Position numbers and translations under genes: made by a program | In this document: positions 24,891-36,754 of the stretch, piece by piece | Position numbering within the stretch: position 1 is the first letter of the stretch | How the letters are laid out: the number at the start of each line of letters is the position of its first letter | Assembly (NCBI RefSeq): GCF_003053725.1 | Contig: NZ_QAYC01000001.1 | Span: forward strand, 1-64,000 | From: Rhodovulum kholense | GTDB taxonomy: Bacteria; Pseudomonadota; Alphaproteobacteria; Rhodobacterales; Rhodobacteraceae | Length of the DNA stretch: 64,000 nt | Direction of reading: 5' to 3' | The notes under the pieces: model-generated | Databases searched by the model: none | The model's input: only the letters and a program-made list of their open reading frames with translations | What the model was told of the DNA's origin: nothing

Positions 24891-25406
24891 TCACATCAAG
24901 GACTTGCGTCTGTTCAGGATCACCGAGATTTCCGAAAGGATCCGGCCGATCCGCGCCCCCAGCCCTTCATGCGGCGGGGTCGCTGTCGGGAAGAAGGACA
25001 GCCGTCCGTTGTCGAGATCCTCGACGATGGCATCGAGCGCGAAGGCAAGCGGCAACAGGACGCTGCGTGCCACTGGCGCGCCCGGGGCAAAACGCCTGCC
25101 GGGGGCCGGGTCAGACACCTCGATCCGCGCGGTGCAGCGCGCGAGGCGCCGGGCCAGGGCTGCGGGCGCATCCGCGGGAAGCCGACTGACCAGATCGGCC
25201 GCCTCGCCCGAGACGCCCAGCCCGCGTTCGAGCGCGAGCGTGGCGCCGACAGGCGCGGTCAGCCGGACCTCGGACCGCCATTCACCGTCGAGATTGCGTT
25301 CGCGCAGCGCCACGGAACAGGCCAGCGGCCCCCGCAGATATTGCGCGATGCGCTTCGGCGGAAGGTGGTCGCCGGCCGGGCCGTACCACAGACGTGCCCG
25401 GATCAT
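24891..25406 (-). CDS. Conserved-looking hypothetical protein, 171 residues
   Basis: I do not recognise the family. The frame is open for its full length without an unusual bias, begins MIRARLWYGPAG, and has an ordered look: mixed beta-type segments in the first half and a hydrophobic helix around LLPLAFALDAIVEDL. The C-terminus is basic (SVILNRRKSLM). It lies 10 nt downstream of grxD on the same strand, so it is probably in that operon. Non-coding readings of this stretch on the other strand are much less protein-like. Confidence 0.65.
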   Translation of the reverse strand: MIRARLWYGPAGDHLPPKRIAQYLRGPLACSVALRERNLDGEWRSEVRLTAPVGATLALERGLGVSGEAADLVSRLPADAPAALARRLARCTARIEVSDPAPGRRFAPGAPVARSVLLPLAFALDAIVEDLDNGRLSFFPTATPPHEGLGARIGRILSEISVILNRRKSLM

Positions 25407-25416
25407 CGGGGCGGCC

Positions 25417-25779
25417 TCAGGCGTTGGCCGCGCGGATCTTGTCGGCCGCGTCCTTGGAATAGGCCACGCCCTTGTCCTCGAACAGCTTGTCGAGTTCGCC
25501 CGAGAGCGTCATCTCGGTGACGATGTCGCAACCGCCGACGAATTCGCCCTTGACGTAAAGCTGCGGGATCGTTGGCCAGTCCGAGAAGTCCTTGATGCCC
25601 TGGCGGATGTCGTCGTCGGCCAGCACGTTCACATCGGCATAGTCGACGCCCATGAAGTTCAGAACGCCCGCGACCCGGCTGGAAAAGCCGCATTGCGGCG
25701 CGGATTTGGTGCCCTTCATGTAAAGCACCACGTCATTGTCGGAAATCGTCTGCTGGATGCGGTCCTTGGCGTCGGTCAT
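25417..25779 (-). CDS. grxD: Monothiol glutaredoxin (Grx4 type)
   Basis: 120 residues with the monothiol active site CGFS (about residue 31-34, in [12 protein letters not shown]), [17 protein letters not shown] and a C-terminal GEL motif region. Such proteins carry or transfer [2Fe-2S] clusters and commonly pair with BolA proteins. A bolA gene lies just upstream on the same strand (about 100 nt). The ATG at 25779 gives the standard family length; the frame extends upstream only into low-complexity sequence. Confidence 0.95.
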   Translation of the reverse strand: MTDAKDRIQQTISDNDVVLYMKGTKSAPQCGFSSRVAGVLNFMGVDYADVNVLADDDIRQGIKDFSDWPTIPQLYVKGEFVGGCDIVTEMTLSGELDKLFEDKGVAYSKDAADKIRAANA

Positions 25780-25876
25780 GGTCTGCGGTCCTGTCTGCGG
25801 GGCCGGGTCGGGCCCCTTGTGGGTCTGGTGCGATCCGGTGCGCACGGCTCTGCGCGCCGCCGGGCGATCCGTCCGG

Positions 25877-26119
25877 TCAGTCCGGGGCCTTGGTGGTGAG
25901 GGCAAGCGCGTGAAGCGCGCCGCTCGAGCCTTCCATCTGGGTTTTCAGCGCCGCATAGACGGCGCGCTGTTGCTGCACGCGGTTGAGGCCGCGAAAGCTT
26001 TCGTCGATCACCTCGGCGGCGTAGTGGTTTCCGTCCCCGGCAAGGTCGGTGATGGTGATCTGCGCGGCGGGAAACCTCTCGCGGATCAGGGTCTCGATTT
26101 CTTCGGGCGTGATCGCCAT
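25877..26119 (-). CDS. BolA-family protein
   Basis: 80 residues, beginning [17 protein letters not shown] and containing the BolA motif [24 protein letters not shown]. The small length and lack of N-terminal extension place it with the IbaG/BolA3-like group. It probably forms a complex with the CGFS glutaredoxin encoded next door and functions in Fe-S handling (family knowledge). The ATG at 26119 follows GGACGCCC; a longer upstream frame overlaps the acetyltransferase gene and is not plausible. Confidence 0.93.
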   Translation of the reverse strand: MAITPEEIETLIRERFPAAQITITDLAGDGNHYAAEVIDESFRGLNRVQQQRAVYAALKTQMEGSSGALHALALTTKAPD

Positions 26120-26183
26120 GGGCGGGCGTCCTTTCTGCTCTCCCCTGCCAGATGTAGAGGGGGGAACGGCTGGCTGCAAGCGG

Positions 26184-26690
26184 TCAGCCGCGCCACTCCT
26201 CGCGCAGCATGCCGAAGAGCAGGAGATCGGCGATATCGCCGGCCGGACGTTTCCAGTGACGGCGAAGCGTGCCTTCATGGGTGAAGCCCGCGGCCAGATA
26301 GACCCGGTGCGCCCGGTCGTTGTCGGCCGCCATGTCGAGCCAGATCCGGTCGGCGGCAAGCTCGGTGAAGGCGTGGCGGACAAGCGCGGCCAGAAAGGCG
26401 CGGCCGAGCCCCCGGCCGGTCTCGGCGAGTGCCAGGCGGCGCAGCTCGACCCGACCCGAGGGATTGCCGATCTCGCAGAAGAGCGCAAAGCCCAGGGGGC
26501 GGCCCTCGGGGGACCAGATGACCAGCCGGCAGGCAGGATCTGCCAGATGGGTGGCAAGCGCCGTGTCGTCCTCGTCGATCACGAAGCGCGCCATGTCCGG
26601 GCGACCCGCGACGGCGTGAAGGAACGGGAAATCCGCCGGTGAAACCGGGCGGATCGCGGTGGCGGAAGGGGCGCGGTCATGTGTCGTCAC
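26184..26690 (-). CDS. GNAT-family N-acetyltransferase
   Basis: 168 residues with the GNAT core: CRLVIWSPEGRPLGFALFCE beta strands (in part), the acetyl-CoA loop RRLALAETGRGLGRAFLAAL (Q/RxxGxG/A type, about 98-117) and the W-L-D-M-A-A-D-N-D-R-A-H-R-V-Y-L-A-A-G-F segment. It resembles the RimJ-like branch (acetylates protein N-termini or small amines), but no substrate can be assigned. It is upstream of bolA on the same strand. Confidence 0.88.
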   Translation of the reverse strand: MTTHDRAPSATAIRPVSPADFPFLHAVAGRPDMARFVIDEDDTALATHLADPACRLVIWSPEGRPLGFALFCEIGNPSGRVELRRLALAETGRGLGRAFLAALVRHAFTELAADRIWLDMAADNDRAHRVYLAAGFTHEGTLRRHWKRPAGDIADLLLFGMLREEWRG

Positions 26691-26791
26691 AGCCCGAGCC
26701 TAGCCGGATCTGCACGCCCTGTCAGGCCGGGGCGCGCGGGTCCGTTGTCGCAGGTTCCGCTCAGGGGTTCCGCTCAGGAGCGACCCCGGGG

Positions 26792-28951
<2,160 letters not shown>

Positions 28952-29202
28952 GGCGGTCGTCTTCCCCTCGGGCAGTTTGGCGTCGTCCTACGACAGGAGC
29001 GCGGTCGGGGGAAGGGGGCGCATGGCGGAAGGCGGCACGGAAGACGCGCTGGCCGGGGTCATGCCCGCGATTCGACCGCTGAGTCGGGCCCCGCGCCACC
29101 GCAAACGGCTTCCGCCATGGCGGCGGTCTTCACATCCCGGTGAGATCGCATGCGGACGTAACGGCAACTTGCCCAAAAAAGCGCCAAGCTTGTGCTGCGC
29201 GC

Positions 29203-29229
29203 AAAAAAAGGCCGAGCATAAGCTCGGCC
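29203..29229 (-). terminator. Strong intrinsic terminator on minus strand
   Basis: GGCCGAGC/GCTCGGCC (29210-29217, 29222-29229, loop 4 nt) is a perfect stem followed on the minus strand by seven T (29209-29203). A second T6 run lies at 29180-29175. It ends a minus-strand transcript 250 nt upstream of purL, either the LysR mRNA or a separate small RNA. Confidence 0.85.
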
Positions 29230-29345
29230 CAAGTCCAACAGGGAGGTAAAGACGAAAGCGCTACTTCCGCCTTCGTCCCAGCAATTATGGACGAGGTGGC
29301 TGCGGTTCAAGTCCAAACTTGCCGCAAGGCAGCATAGACGGCATG
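29203..29345 (-). ncRNA. Candidate small RNA or structured 3' UTR between LysR gene and purL
   Basis: This stretch of about 140 nt has distinctly lower GC than its neighbours. It carries a 10-bp hairpin (GACGAAGGCG with CGCTTTCGTC on the minus strand, one G-U; 29251-29277) and ends in a strong terminator. The 9-mer TTGGACTTG occurs twice on the minus strand (29230 and 29308 areas). The pyrimidine segment ACCTCCC between hairpins could pair with ribosome-binding sites. I found no clear promoter, so a processed LysR 3' UTR is equally possible. The rest of 28952-29202 shows only presumed purL leader. Confidence 0.35.
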
Positions 29346-29360
29346 CATGTGACACATATC

Positions 29361-30269
29361 TCACATCGAGGGCGTGTCTTTGTCGCGCTGCCGCTTCTCC
29401 ATGATCTGTTCGGTGATGAACTCGCGGAAAGCCGCGATGCGGCGTGAGGCGCGCAATTCCTCGGGGTAGGCGAGGAAGACCGGGACGTCGTGCGATTCGA
29501 TCTCGTCGAGCACCCGGACCAGATGCGGATGATCCTCGGTCACGTAATCGGGCAGGACCCCGATGCCGAGCCCGTTCAGCACCGCCTGCAGCACGCCGAA
29601 ATAGTTGTTCACGGTCAGGGTCGAGGGGATGTTGTAGGTCATCAGCTCGCGCACCAGCCGCGCGCCTGCCGCGACCTGGGCCGACGAGGTGTTCTGGCAG
29701 ATCAGCCGGTGGGTCGACAGATCCTCGGGTGTGGCGGGCATGCCGTGCGCGTCCAGATAGGGCTGGGTCGCGTAAAGCCGCATCTTGATGTTCATCAGCC
29801 GCAGCCGGATCAGGTCGGCCTGGCTCGGTTCCTTCATCCGGATCGCGACATCGGCCTCGCGCATCGGCAGGTCCAGAACCTGCTCTTCGAGCATCAGGTC
29901 GATCTTGAGCTCGGGGTAGCGCTGATAAAGGATCGGCAGCCGCTTGGCGAGCCAGAGCGACCCGAAGCCGGTGGTGGTGGTGACACGCAGCTCGCCGAAC
30001 ACCTCCTCGACGCTGTCGCGGATGCGCGCGACGGCCGTGTCGAGCCGCCGGGCCATGGCCGAGGTCGCGTCGAACAGCAACTCGCCCTGTTCGGTGAGAA
30101 TCAGGCCGCGGGCATGGCGGTGAAAGAGGGTCGATCCAAGGCTTTCCTCAAGCGCCCGGATCTGGCGCGAGACCGCCGACTGGGACAGGTGCAGGCTTTC
30201 GCCGGCATGGGTCAGGCTGCCCGCGTCCGCGACCGCGTGAAATATCCTGAGCTTGTCCCAATCCATCAT
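29361..30269 (-). CDS. LysR-family transcriptional regulator, divergent from indolepyruvate oxidoreductase
   Basis: 302 residues: an N-terminal helix-turn-helix (KLRIFHAVADAGSLTHAGESL, then LSQSAVSRQIRALEESLG) and a two-lobe inducer domain (FGELRVTTTTGFGSLWLAKRL region, GLGIGVLPDYV). Two adjacent ATGs (30269, 30266) are possible starts. It faces away from the indolepyruvate:ferredoxin oxidoreductase gene with a 152-nt divergent region carrying a perfect inverted repeat, so it probably controls that gene and itself. The inducer is unknown; an aromatic amino acid or aryl pyruvate would make sense. Confidence 0.92.
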   Translation of the reverse strand: MMDWDKLRIFHAVADAGSLTHAGESLHLSQSAVSRQIRALEESLGSTLFHRHARGLILTEQGELLFDATSAMARRLDTAVARIRDSVEEVFGELRVTTTTGFGSLWLAKRLPILYQRYPELKIDLMLEEQVLDLPMREADVAIRMKEPSQADLIRLRLMNIKMRLYATQPYLDAHGMPATPEDLSTHRLICQNTSSAQVAAGARLVRELMTYNIPSTLTVNNYFGVLQAVLNGLGIGVLPDYVTEDHPHLVRVLDEIESHDVPVFLAYPEELRASRRIAAFREFITEQIMEKRQRDKDTPSM

Positions 30270-30364
30270 GCAATTCCCGCAATGCTGGTATACCGATTTC
30301 GACAGATACCTACAGGCGGCGGTTCTGCATTTGCAAACGAAGAAGTGTCGCCGAAAACATTTTG

Positions 30365-30385
30365 TAGGTCACGGTTCCTGACCTA
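30365..30385. promoter_or_regulatory. Inverted repeat TAGGTCA-N7-TGACCTA in divergent promoter region
   Basis: TAGGTCA (30365-30371) and TGACCTA (30379-30385) are perfect inverted 7-mers separated by 7 nt, 36 nt before the oxidoreductase ATG. This is a strong candidate operator for the LysR protein encoded divergently or for another dimeric regulator. Confidence 0.6.
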
Positions 30386-30421
30386 GACTGGGGGCAAACC
30401 CGACGCCAAGGGAGGGGCGCC

Positions 30422-33400
30422 ATGACAAGATCCGATGTCAGCCTGCACGATCGTTACGACCTGTCGAAATCCCGGATCCTGTTGAACGGGACCCAGGCGC
30501 TGGTGCGCCTGATGCTGATGCAGTCGGCTCGCGACCGGGCGGCCGGACTGGATACGGGGGGCTATGTCACCGGCTATCGCGGTTCGCCGCTCGGGGCGGT
30601 CGATCAGCAGATGATGCGGGCGCGGGCCGAACTGGAGGCCGCGGGCGTGCTGTTCCAGCCCGGGCTGAACGAGGATCTGGCGGTGACCGCGCTCTGGGGT
30701 ACCCAGCAGGCCGAATTGCGGGGCGAGGGGCGGCATGACGGGGTCTTCGGCCTCTGGTATGGCAAGGGGCCGGGGGTCGACCGGTCGGGCGACGCGATCC
30801 GTCATGCGAACCTGGCCGGAACCTCGCCGCGGGGCGGGGTGCTGCTGGCGATGGGCGACGATCATACCGGCGAATCCTCGACCACCTGCCATCAGTCCGA
30901 CTGGGCGATGGTCGATGCCTATGTGCCGGTGCTCTCGCCCGCGGGCGTGCAGGAGATCCTCGATTTCGGGCTGTACGGCTATGCGCTGTCGCGCTTTGCC
31001 GGGGTCTGGGTCGGGCTGAAGGTGATGAAGGACACCGTCGAGGTGACTTCGGTCGTCGATGGTCGCCCGGACCGGATGCGGTTCGTCACGCCGGAATTCG
31101 CGATGCCGCCCGGCGGGCTGGGCATCCGGCTGAACGATCACTGGGTGCCGCAGGAAGAGCGGATGATCGACCACAAGCGCTTTGCGGCCGAAGCCTTCGC
31201 CCATGCCAACCGCATCGACCGCCGGGTCTGGGGCAAGCCCGGGGCCAAAATCGGTCTGGTGGCGGCGGGCAAGAACTGGCTCGACCTCGTGCATGCGCTG
31301 GAACTGCTGGGGATCGGCGAGGCCGAGGCCGAGCGGCTGGGGATTTCGACCTACAAGGTCGGGCAGGTCTGGCCGCTGGACATGAAGGGCTTTGCCGAGT
31401 TCTCGGAAGGGCTCGAACTGATCGTGGTGATCGAGGAAAAGCGCAAGCTGATCGAGGTGCAGGCCAAGGAGGCGATCTTCCACAACCGCCGCGGCCGCCG
31501 GATCTATGGCTGGAAGAACGACCGCGACCAGGAACTGTTTCCGACCCGCTATGCGCTGGACCCGGTGATGATCGCCGAGAAGCTTGGCCAGATCCTGATC
31601 GAGGAGGGCCGCGAGACCGAGGCGCTGACCGCGGCGCTGGCGCGCATTCGCGAGGCGCGGCGCGCCGACAATGCCGAGGATCTGGCGGCGCGGCTGCCCT
31701 ATTTCTGCGCGGGCTGCCCGCACAATACCTCGACGAAGGTGCCCGAGGGCGGGCGCGCCTATGCGGGGATCGGCTGCCATATCATGGCGCTCTGGATGGA
31801 CCGCGAGACCAGCGGCTTCACCCATATGGGGGCCGAGGGCGCGAACTGGATCGGCGAGGCGCCGTTCTCGACCCGGGGCCACGTGTTCCAGAACCTCGGC
31901 GACGGGACCTATAACCATTCGGGGCGGCTGGCGATCCACGCCGCCATCGCGGCTGGCGTCAACATCACCTACAAGATCCTCTATAACGACGCGGTCGCCA
32001 TGACCGGCGGGCAGGGCAACGATGGCGGCCTGACCGCGCGCCAGATCGTCGACGAACTGCTGGCCGCCGGGACGAAGCGCGTCGAGGTCGTCTATGACGA
32101 GAAGGAAGACCTAGACCCCCGGGGCTTTCCGGCCGGGGTGGCCTGCCATCCGCGCGCCGAGCTGATGGCGGTGCAAAAGCGACTGTCCGAAATCGAGGGC
32201 GTGACCGCGCTGGTCTATATCCAGACCTGCGCCGCCGAGAAACGCCGCCGCCGCAAGAAGGGCGCCTTCCCGGACCCCGACACCCGGGTCTTCATCAACA
32301 CCGATGTCTGCGAGGGCTGCGGCGATTGCGGGGTGCAGTCGAACTGCGTGGCCATCGTGCCGGTCGAGACCGAGTTCGGGCGCAAGCGGGCCATCGACCA
32401 GTCGGCCTGCAACAAGGATTTTTCCTGCCTCAAGGGCTTCTGCCCGTCCTTCGTGACGCTGAAGGGCGCGCGCCCGCGCAAGGAGGCCTCGGCCGAGGTC
32501 GAGATCGGCGCGCTGCCCGCGCCTGCGCTGCCCCGGATCGAGGGCACCTGGAACCTTGTCATCACCGGGGTCGGCGGCACCGGCGCGGTGACGGTGGGGG
32601 CGATCCTCGCCATGGCCGCCCATGTCGACGGCAAGGGCGCGGGGATGATGGAAATGGCCGGGCTCGCCCAGAAGGGCGGCGCGGTGCAGATCCATTGCCG
32701 GATCGCCGAAACGCCCTCGGATATTTCCGCCATCCGCGTGGCGACGGGCGAGGCCGATGCGGTGATCGGCGGCGATCTGGTGGTCACGGCGGGGGCGAAG
32801 ACCGTCGGGCTGATGACGCAGGGCCGCACCGGAGCGGTTGTCAACAACCACGACATCGTGACCGGGGCCTTCACGCGCGATCCGGAATTCCGGGTGCCGT
32901 CGGACCGGCTGGAACTGGCGCTGAAGGCGCGGCTGAAGGACCGGCTGCAGCTGTTCGATGCGACCGAGCTCGCGCGGCGGCTGATGGGCGACACGATCTA
33001 TGCCAACATGATCGTCACCGGCGCTGCCTGGCAGCAGGGGCTGATCCCGATCTCGCACGAGGCCATCGACCGGGCGATCGAGCTGAACGGGGCGGGCGTC
33101 GCGGGCAACCGCCGCGCCTTCGAGATCGGGCGCTGGGCTGCGGCCGAGCCTGCCGCAGCGGCGCGGGTGCTGGTCTCGGAGACGGTCGAGAAGCCCCGGT
33201 CGCTGCGCGAGCGGATCGCGCTGCGCGAGGCGCATCTGCGCGCCTATCAGTCGGCGCGGCTGGCGCGGCGCTATCGCCGGATGGTCGAGCGGTTCGAGGA
33301 CCCGTTCCTGCGGGCGGCCGTGGCAAAGGGCTATCACAAGCTTCTGGCCTACAAGGACGAGTACGAGGTCGCACGGCTGCATCTGGAGACCGCCGCCAAG

Positions 33401-33826
33401 GCGCGCGCCGAATTCGAGGGCGATCTTCAGATCACCTGGCATCTGGCGCCGCCGTTCCTCAAGGGGCAGGGCTCGGACGGCCGTTCGAAGAAACGCGCCT
33501 TCGGGCGGCGGATGGAACAGGGGTTCCGGTTGCTCGCGGCGTTCAGGCGGCTGCGGGGCACGCCGTTCGATCCGTTCGGCTGGCAGGACGAACGGCGGCG
33601 CGAACGCGCGGCGATCCGGCGCTACGAGGCCGACATGGACGAGGTTCTGGATCGGCTCTCGCCCGCCACGCTGGACGCCTGCACCGCGCTGGCCGAACTG
33701 CCGCTGACGGTGCGGGGGTTCGGCCCGGTCAAGGCGGCGGCCGAGGCGGCGGCCGAGGCGCGGCGCGACGAGCTTCTGGCCGCGATCCGGGGCGGCGAGG
33801 CGCCGCTGCGGACGGCGGCAGAATAG
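30422..33826 (+). CDS. Indolepyruvate:ferredoxin oxidoreductase, fused alpha/beta (IorA-IorB) form
   Basis: 1134 residues in one chain. The N-terminal part is the pyruvate-oxidoreductase-type thiamin-diphosphate region (GYRGSPLGAVDQQM, then GGQGNDGGLTARQIVDELLAAGT around 530-552). It is followed by Cys-rich Fe-S segments (CEGCGDCGVQSNC about 639-651; CNKDFSCLKGFC about 671-682). Next is the gamma-type domain beginning GVGGTGAVTVGAILAMAA, then a C-terminal domain found in the long bacterial form. It oxidatively decarboxylates arylpyruvates to aryl-acyl-CoA, linked to ferredoxin. This suggests aromatic amino acid catabolism. Confidence 0.93.
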   Translation: MTRSDVSLHDRYDLSKSRILLNGTQALVRLMLMQSARDRAAGLDTGGYVTGYRGSPLGAVDQQMMRARAELEAAGVLFQPGLNEDLAVTALWGTQQAELRGEGRHDGVFGLWYGKGPGVDRSGDAIRHANLAGTSPRGGVLLAMGDDHTGESSTTCHQSDWAMVDAYVPVLSPAGVQEILDFGLYGYALSRFAGVWVGLKVMKDTVEVTSVVDGRPDRMRFVTPEFAMPPGGLGIRLNDHWVPQEERMIDHKRFAAEAFAHANRIDRRVWGKPGAKIGLVAAGKNWLDLVHALELLGIGEAEAERLGISTYKVGQVWPLDMKGFAEFSEGLELIVVIEEKRKLIEVQAKEAIFHNRRGRRIYGWKNDRDQELFPTRYALDPVMIAEKLGQILIEEGRETEALTAALARIREARRADNAEDLAARLPYFCAGCPHNTSTKVPEGGRAYAGIGCHIMALWMDRETSGFTHMGAEGANWIGEAPFSTRGHVFQNLGDGTYNHSGRLAIHAAIAAGVNITYKILYNDAVAMTGGQGNDGGLTARQIVDELLAAGTKRVEVVYDEKEDLDPRGFPAGVACHPRAELMAVQKRLSEIEGVTALVYIQTCAAEKRRRRKKGAFPDPDTRVFINTDVCEGCGDCGVQSNCVAIVPVETEFGRKRAIDQSACNKDFSCLKGFCPSFVTLKGARPRKEASAEVEIGALPAPALPRIEGTWNLVITGVGGTGAVTVGAILAMAAHVDGKGAGMMEMAGLAQKGGAVQIHCRIAETPSDISAIRVATGEADAVIGGDLVVTAGAKTVGLMTQGRTGAVVNNHDIVTGAFTRDPEFRVPSDRLELALKARLKDRLQLFDATELARRLMGDTIYANMIVTGAAWQQGLIPISHEAIDRAIELNGAGVAGNRRAFEIGRWAAAEPAAAARVLVSETVEKPRSLRERIALREAHLRAYQSARLARRYRRMVERFEDPFLRAAVAKGYHKLLAYKDEYEVARLHLETAAKARAEFEGDLQITWHLAPPFLKGQGSDGRSKKRAFGRRMEQGFRLLAAFRRLRGTPFDPFGWQDERRRERAAIRRYEADMDEVLDRLSPATLDACTALAELPLTVRGFGPVKAAAEAAAEARRDELLAAIRGGEAPLRTAAE

Positions 33827-33841
33827 GGGGCTGACGGGACT

Positions 33842-33875
33842 GCCGCCGGGCCTCGGGAAATCCGAGTCCGGCGGC
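33842..33875 (+). terminator. Hairpin after the oxidoreductase gene
   Basis: GCCGCCGG (33842-33849) pairs with CCGGCGGC (33868-33875), and CTCGG/CCGAG (33852-33856, 33862-33866) extends the stem inside, giving one long interrupted hairpin. It lies 16 nt after the stop; a short T-rich stretch follows at 33890-33899. Confidence 0.6.
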
Positions 33876-33968
33876 CCCTGCGACGCCGATATTTCTTTTC
33901 TGTGCGCGGGTTTTGGTGTAGCTCCACAGGCCACCCGGCCCGGCGCCGGAGAGCTTCGGGGAACGCCC

Positions 33969-34841
33969 ATGCGGGGCCAGGTCGCGCGCGACATCAGCTA
34001 TTCGAGTTCGGCCCGGACCAAGGGCGGCAAGGCCCTGATCCGGGTTTTGGAAAATGCCACGGGGCGCATTTCGCTGATCCGCCGGGCCGAGGGCTACGAG
34101 GTCGAGGTCGAACGCGGCCGGAACTTCTGGGAGGTCATGGTCGACCGCTACGGGCTTAGCCTCGACGTGGTGCAGGGCAGCCTTTCGGACATTCCCGCCA
34201 ACGGTCCGCTGATCCTGATCGCAAACCACCCCTACGGCATTCTCGACGGGCTGATGATGGGGCTGATCCTCGCGCGGGTGCGGGGCGATTTCCGCATTCT
34301 GGCGAATTCGGTCTTTCGCAAGGCCGAGGCGCTGAACCGGGTGATCCTGCCTGTCAGTTTCGACGAAACCAAGGCCGCGATGCAGGAGAACCTAGCGACC
34401 CGCAAGGCGGCGCTGAGCTATCTGGCCGAGGGGGGCGCCATCGGGGTCTTTCCGGGCGGGACGGTATCGACCGCGCTTCGGCCGATGGGGCCGCCGATGG
34501 ACCCGGGCTGGCGCAGCTTCACCGCGAAGATGGTGGCGAAATCCGATGCGACAGTGGTGCCGATCTTCTTCGACGGCCACAATTCGCTGCTGTTCCAGCT
34601 GGCCAGCCATCTGCACGAGACGCTGCGGCTGGCGCTGCTGCTGAAGGAGTTCCGCTCGCGGGTGGACGAACCCGTGCGGGTCGCGATCGGCCGCCCGATC
34701 GACCGGGCGCGTCTGAATGCCCTTGGGCAGGATGCCAAAGCGATGATGGATTTCCTCCGCAACTCCACCTATGAGTTGTCTCCACGGCCTCTGAAGTCGC
34801 TCGCATACGGCTACGAGTTCGATCACAAACGCAGGGCATGA
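33969..34841 (+). CDS. Lysophospholipid acyltransferase family protein (PlsC-like)
   Basis: 290 residues with an acyltransferase catalytic block: NHPYGILDG (about 86-94, His and Asp six apart, an HX5D variant of the usual HX4D), then [15 protein letters not shown] (FPEG-like) and a following VVPIFFDG. These fit glycerolipid acyltransferases that act at the membrane. The exact donor and acceptor (1-acylglycerol-3-phosphate, ornithine lipid or similar) are unknown. The downstream murI ATG is 5 nt past its stop, so the two are likely in one transcript. Confidence 0.82.
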   Translation: MRGQVARDISYSSSARTKGGKALIRVLENATGRISLIRRAEGYEVEVERGRNFWEVMVDRYGLSLDVVQGSLSDIPANGPLILIANHPYGILDGLMMGLILARVRGDFRILANSVFRKAEALNRVILPVSFDETKAAMQENLATRKAALSYLAEGGAIGVFPGGTVSTALRPMGPPMDPGWRSFTAKMVAKSDATVVPIFFDGHNSLLFQLASHLHETLRLALLLKEFRSRVDEPVRVAIGRPIDRARLNALGQDAKAMMDFLRNSTYELSPRPLKSLAYGYEFDHKRRA

Positions 34842-34845
34842 GAGC

Positions 34846-35658
34846 ATGGCGGTTGGTGTCTTCGATTCCGGGCTTGGCGGTCTGACGGTGCTGGATGCGG
34901 TATCGCGTCGACTGCCCGATGTGCCCTTCGTCTATTTCGGCGACAACGCCCATGCGCCCTACGGCATCCGCGATGCCGAGGATGTCTACAAGCTGACCAC
35001 CGCGGCGGTCTCGCGATTGTTCGATGCGGGCTGCGATCTGGCGATTCTCGCCTGCAACACGGCCTCGGCCGCAGCACTTCGGCGGATGCAGGAAAGCTGG
35101 GTGCCGAAGGACAAGCGCGTGCTGGGGGTCTTCGTGCCGCTGATCGAGGCGCTGACCGAACGGCAATGGGGCGACAACTCTCCGCCGCGCGAGGTCGCGG
35201 TCAAGCATGTGGCGCTGTTCGCGACGCCCGCCACCGTGGCCAGCCGCGCCTTCCAGCGCGAACTGGCCTTCCGCGCCATCGGCGTCGATGTCGAGGCCCA
35301 GCCCTGCGGCGGGCTTGTCGATGCCATCGAGGCGGGGGACGAGATGCTGGCCGAGGCGCTGGTGCGGTCCCATGTCGAGGCGCTGAAGCGGCGGATGCCC
35401 CATCCCGAGGCCGCGATCCTCGGCTGCACCCATTACCCGCTGTTGCAGGGGGCCTTCCAGGAGGCGCTGGGCGCGGACGTCAAGGTCTATTCCCAGGCCA
35501 ATCTGGTGGCGGAAAGCCTTGCCGACTATCTGGGCCGGCATCCCGGGATGCGGGGGCCGGGGGACGCCTCGATGTTCCTGACCACGGGCGATCCGGGCTT
35601 CGTGTCGGACAAGGCCACGCAATTCCTGCGACGACGCATCGAATTCCGCGCCGCGTGA
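34846..35658 (+). CDS. murI: Glutamate racemase
   Basis: 270 residues with the racemase signature [10 protein letters not shown] at the N-terminus, the first catalytic Cys in [12 protein letters not shown] (about 66-77) and the second in [10 protein letters not shown] (about 190-199). It interconverts L- and D-glutamate for peptidoglycan. It starts 5 nt after the acyltransferase stop. The upstream context (envelope lipid enzyme) fits a small envelope-related transcription unit. Confidence 0.95.
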   Translation: MAVGVFDSGLGGLTVLDAVSRRLPDVPFVYFGDNAHAPYGIRDAEDVYKLTTAAVSRLFDAGCDLAILACNTASAAALRRMQESWVPKDKRVLGVFVPLIEALTERQWGDNSPPREVAVKHVALFATPATVASRAFQRELAFRAIGVDVEAQPCGGLVDAIEAGDEMLAEALVRSHVEALKRRMPHPEAAILGCTHYPLLQGAFQEALGADVKVYSQANLVAESLADYLGRHPGMRGPGDASMFLTTGDPGFVSDKATQFLRRRIEFRAA

Positions 35659-35712
35659 TTGCGGGCGGGCGCCTCTGCCTCTACATACCCCTTCGACATC
35701 GCAGGAAGACCC

Positions 35713-36741
35713 ATGACCCATTCCGTCGCCATTCTGGGCGCCTCGGGCTATACCGGGGCAGAACTTGTCCGGCTGATCGCCACCCATCCCGAACTTCGCA
35801 TCGTGGCGCTGTCGGGCGAACGCAAGGCGGGGATGCCGATGGCGTCGGTGTTTCCGCATCTGCGCCACCTCGACCTGCCCGATCTGGTGAAAATCGAGGA
35901 GATCGACTTTTCCGTCGTCGATCTGGCCTTCTGCGCGCTGCCGCATGCGACCAGCCAGGCGGTGATCAAGGAATTGCCCCGCGATCTGAAGATCGTCGAT
36001 CTGTCGGCCGATTTCCGGCTGCGCGACCCGGCTGCCTACGAGAAATGGTATGGCAAGCCCCATGCCGCGCTCGATCTGCAGAAAGAGGCCGTCTACGGCC
36101 TGACCGAATTCTACCGTGACGAGATCCGCGCCGGACGGCTGGTGGCGGGCACAGGCTGCAACGCGGCGACCGGGCAATATGCGCTGAGGCCGCTGATCGA
36201 GGCGGGTGTCATCGACCTTGACGAGATCGTGATCGACCTCAAGGCCGGGGTGTCCGGCGCGGGCCGGTCGCTGAAGGAAAACCTGCTGCATGCCGAACTG
36301 TCGGAAGGCTTTCACGCCTATTCGGCGGGCGGCACCCACCGGCATCTGGGCGAGTTCGACCAGGAATTCTCGAAGATCGCCGGGCGGCCGGTCGAGGTTC
36401 AGTTCACGCCCCACCTGATCCCCGCGAACCGGGGGATTCTCGCCACCGTCTACGTGCGCGGCGAGGCCGAGGTCGTTCATGCCACCTTGGCAAAGGCCTA
36501 TGCGGATGAGACCTTCATCGAGGTCCTGCCCTTCGGAGACCACCCCTCGACCCGGCATATCCGGGGCTCGAACTTCGTCCATATCGGGGTGGTGGGCGAC
36601 CGGAAACCGGGCCGGGCCATGGTGATCGCGGCGCTCGACAACCTGACCAAGGGCTCGTCGGGGCAGGCGCTGCAGAACGCCAACCTGATGCTCGGGATCG
36701 CCGAGGAAACCGGCCTGATGCTGGCCCCCTGCTTCCCCTGA
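35713..36741 (+). CDS. argC: N-acetyl-gamma-glutamyl-phosphate reductase
   Basis: 342 residues, with the NADP-binding [16 protein letters not shown] at the N-terminus and the active-site Cys in [15 protein letters not shown] (about 148-162). C-terminal [11 protein letters not shown] and [12 protein letters not shown] are family signatures. It is the third step of arginine synthesis. ATG at 35713 is preceded by GCAGGAAG; an upstream in-frame ATG gives a non-homologous extension. It is followed 13 nt later by ccmE. Confidence 0.95.
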   Translation: MTHSVAILGASGYTGAELVRLIATHPELRIVALSGERKAGMPMASVFPHLRHLDLPDLVKIEEIDFSVVDLAFCALPHATSQAVIKELPRDLKIVDLSADFRLRDPAAYEKWYGKPHAALDLQKEAVYGLTEFYRDEIRAGRLVAGTGCNAATGQYALRPLIEAGVIDLDEIVIDLKAGVSGAGRSLKENLLHAELSEGFHAYSAGGTHRHLGEFDQEFSKIAGRPVEVQFTPHLIPANRGILATVYVRGEAEVVHATLAKAYADETFIEVLPFGDHPSTRHIRGSNFVHIGVVGDRKPGRAMVIAALDNLTKGSSGQALQNANLMLGIAEETGLMLAPCFP

Positions 36742-36754
36742 GGGAGAACGCAAG

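Noticed and set aside
29347-29366. ATGTGA-N8-TCACAT inverted repeat at the LysR stop, considered as a Crp-like site
   Set aside because: Spacing is 8 rather than 6 and it lies at the 3' end of a gene; no promoter is nearby in either direction.
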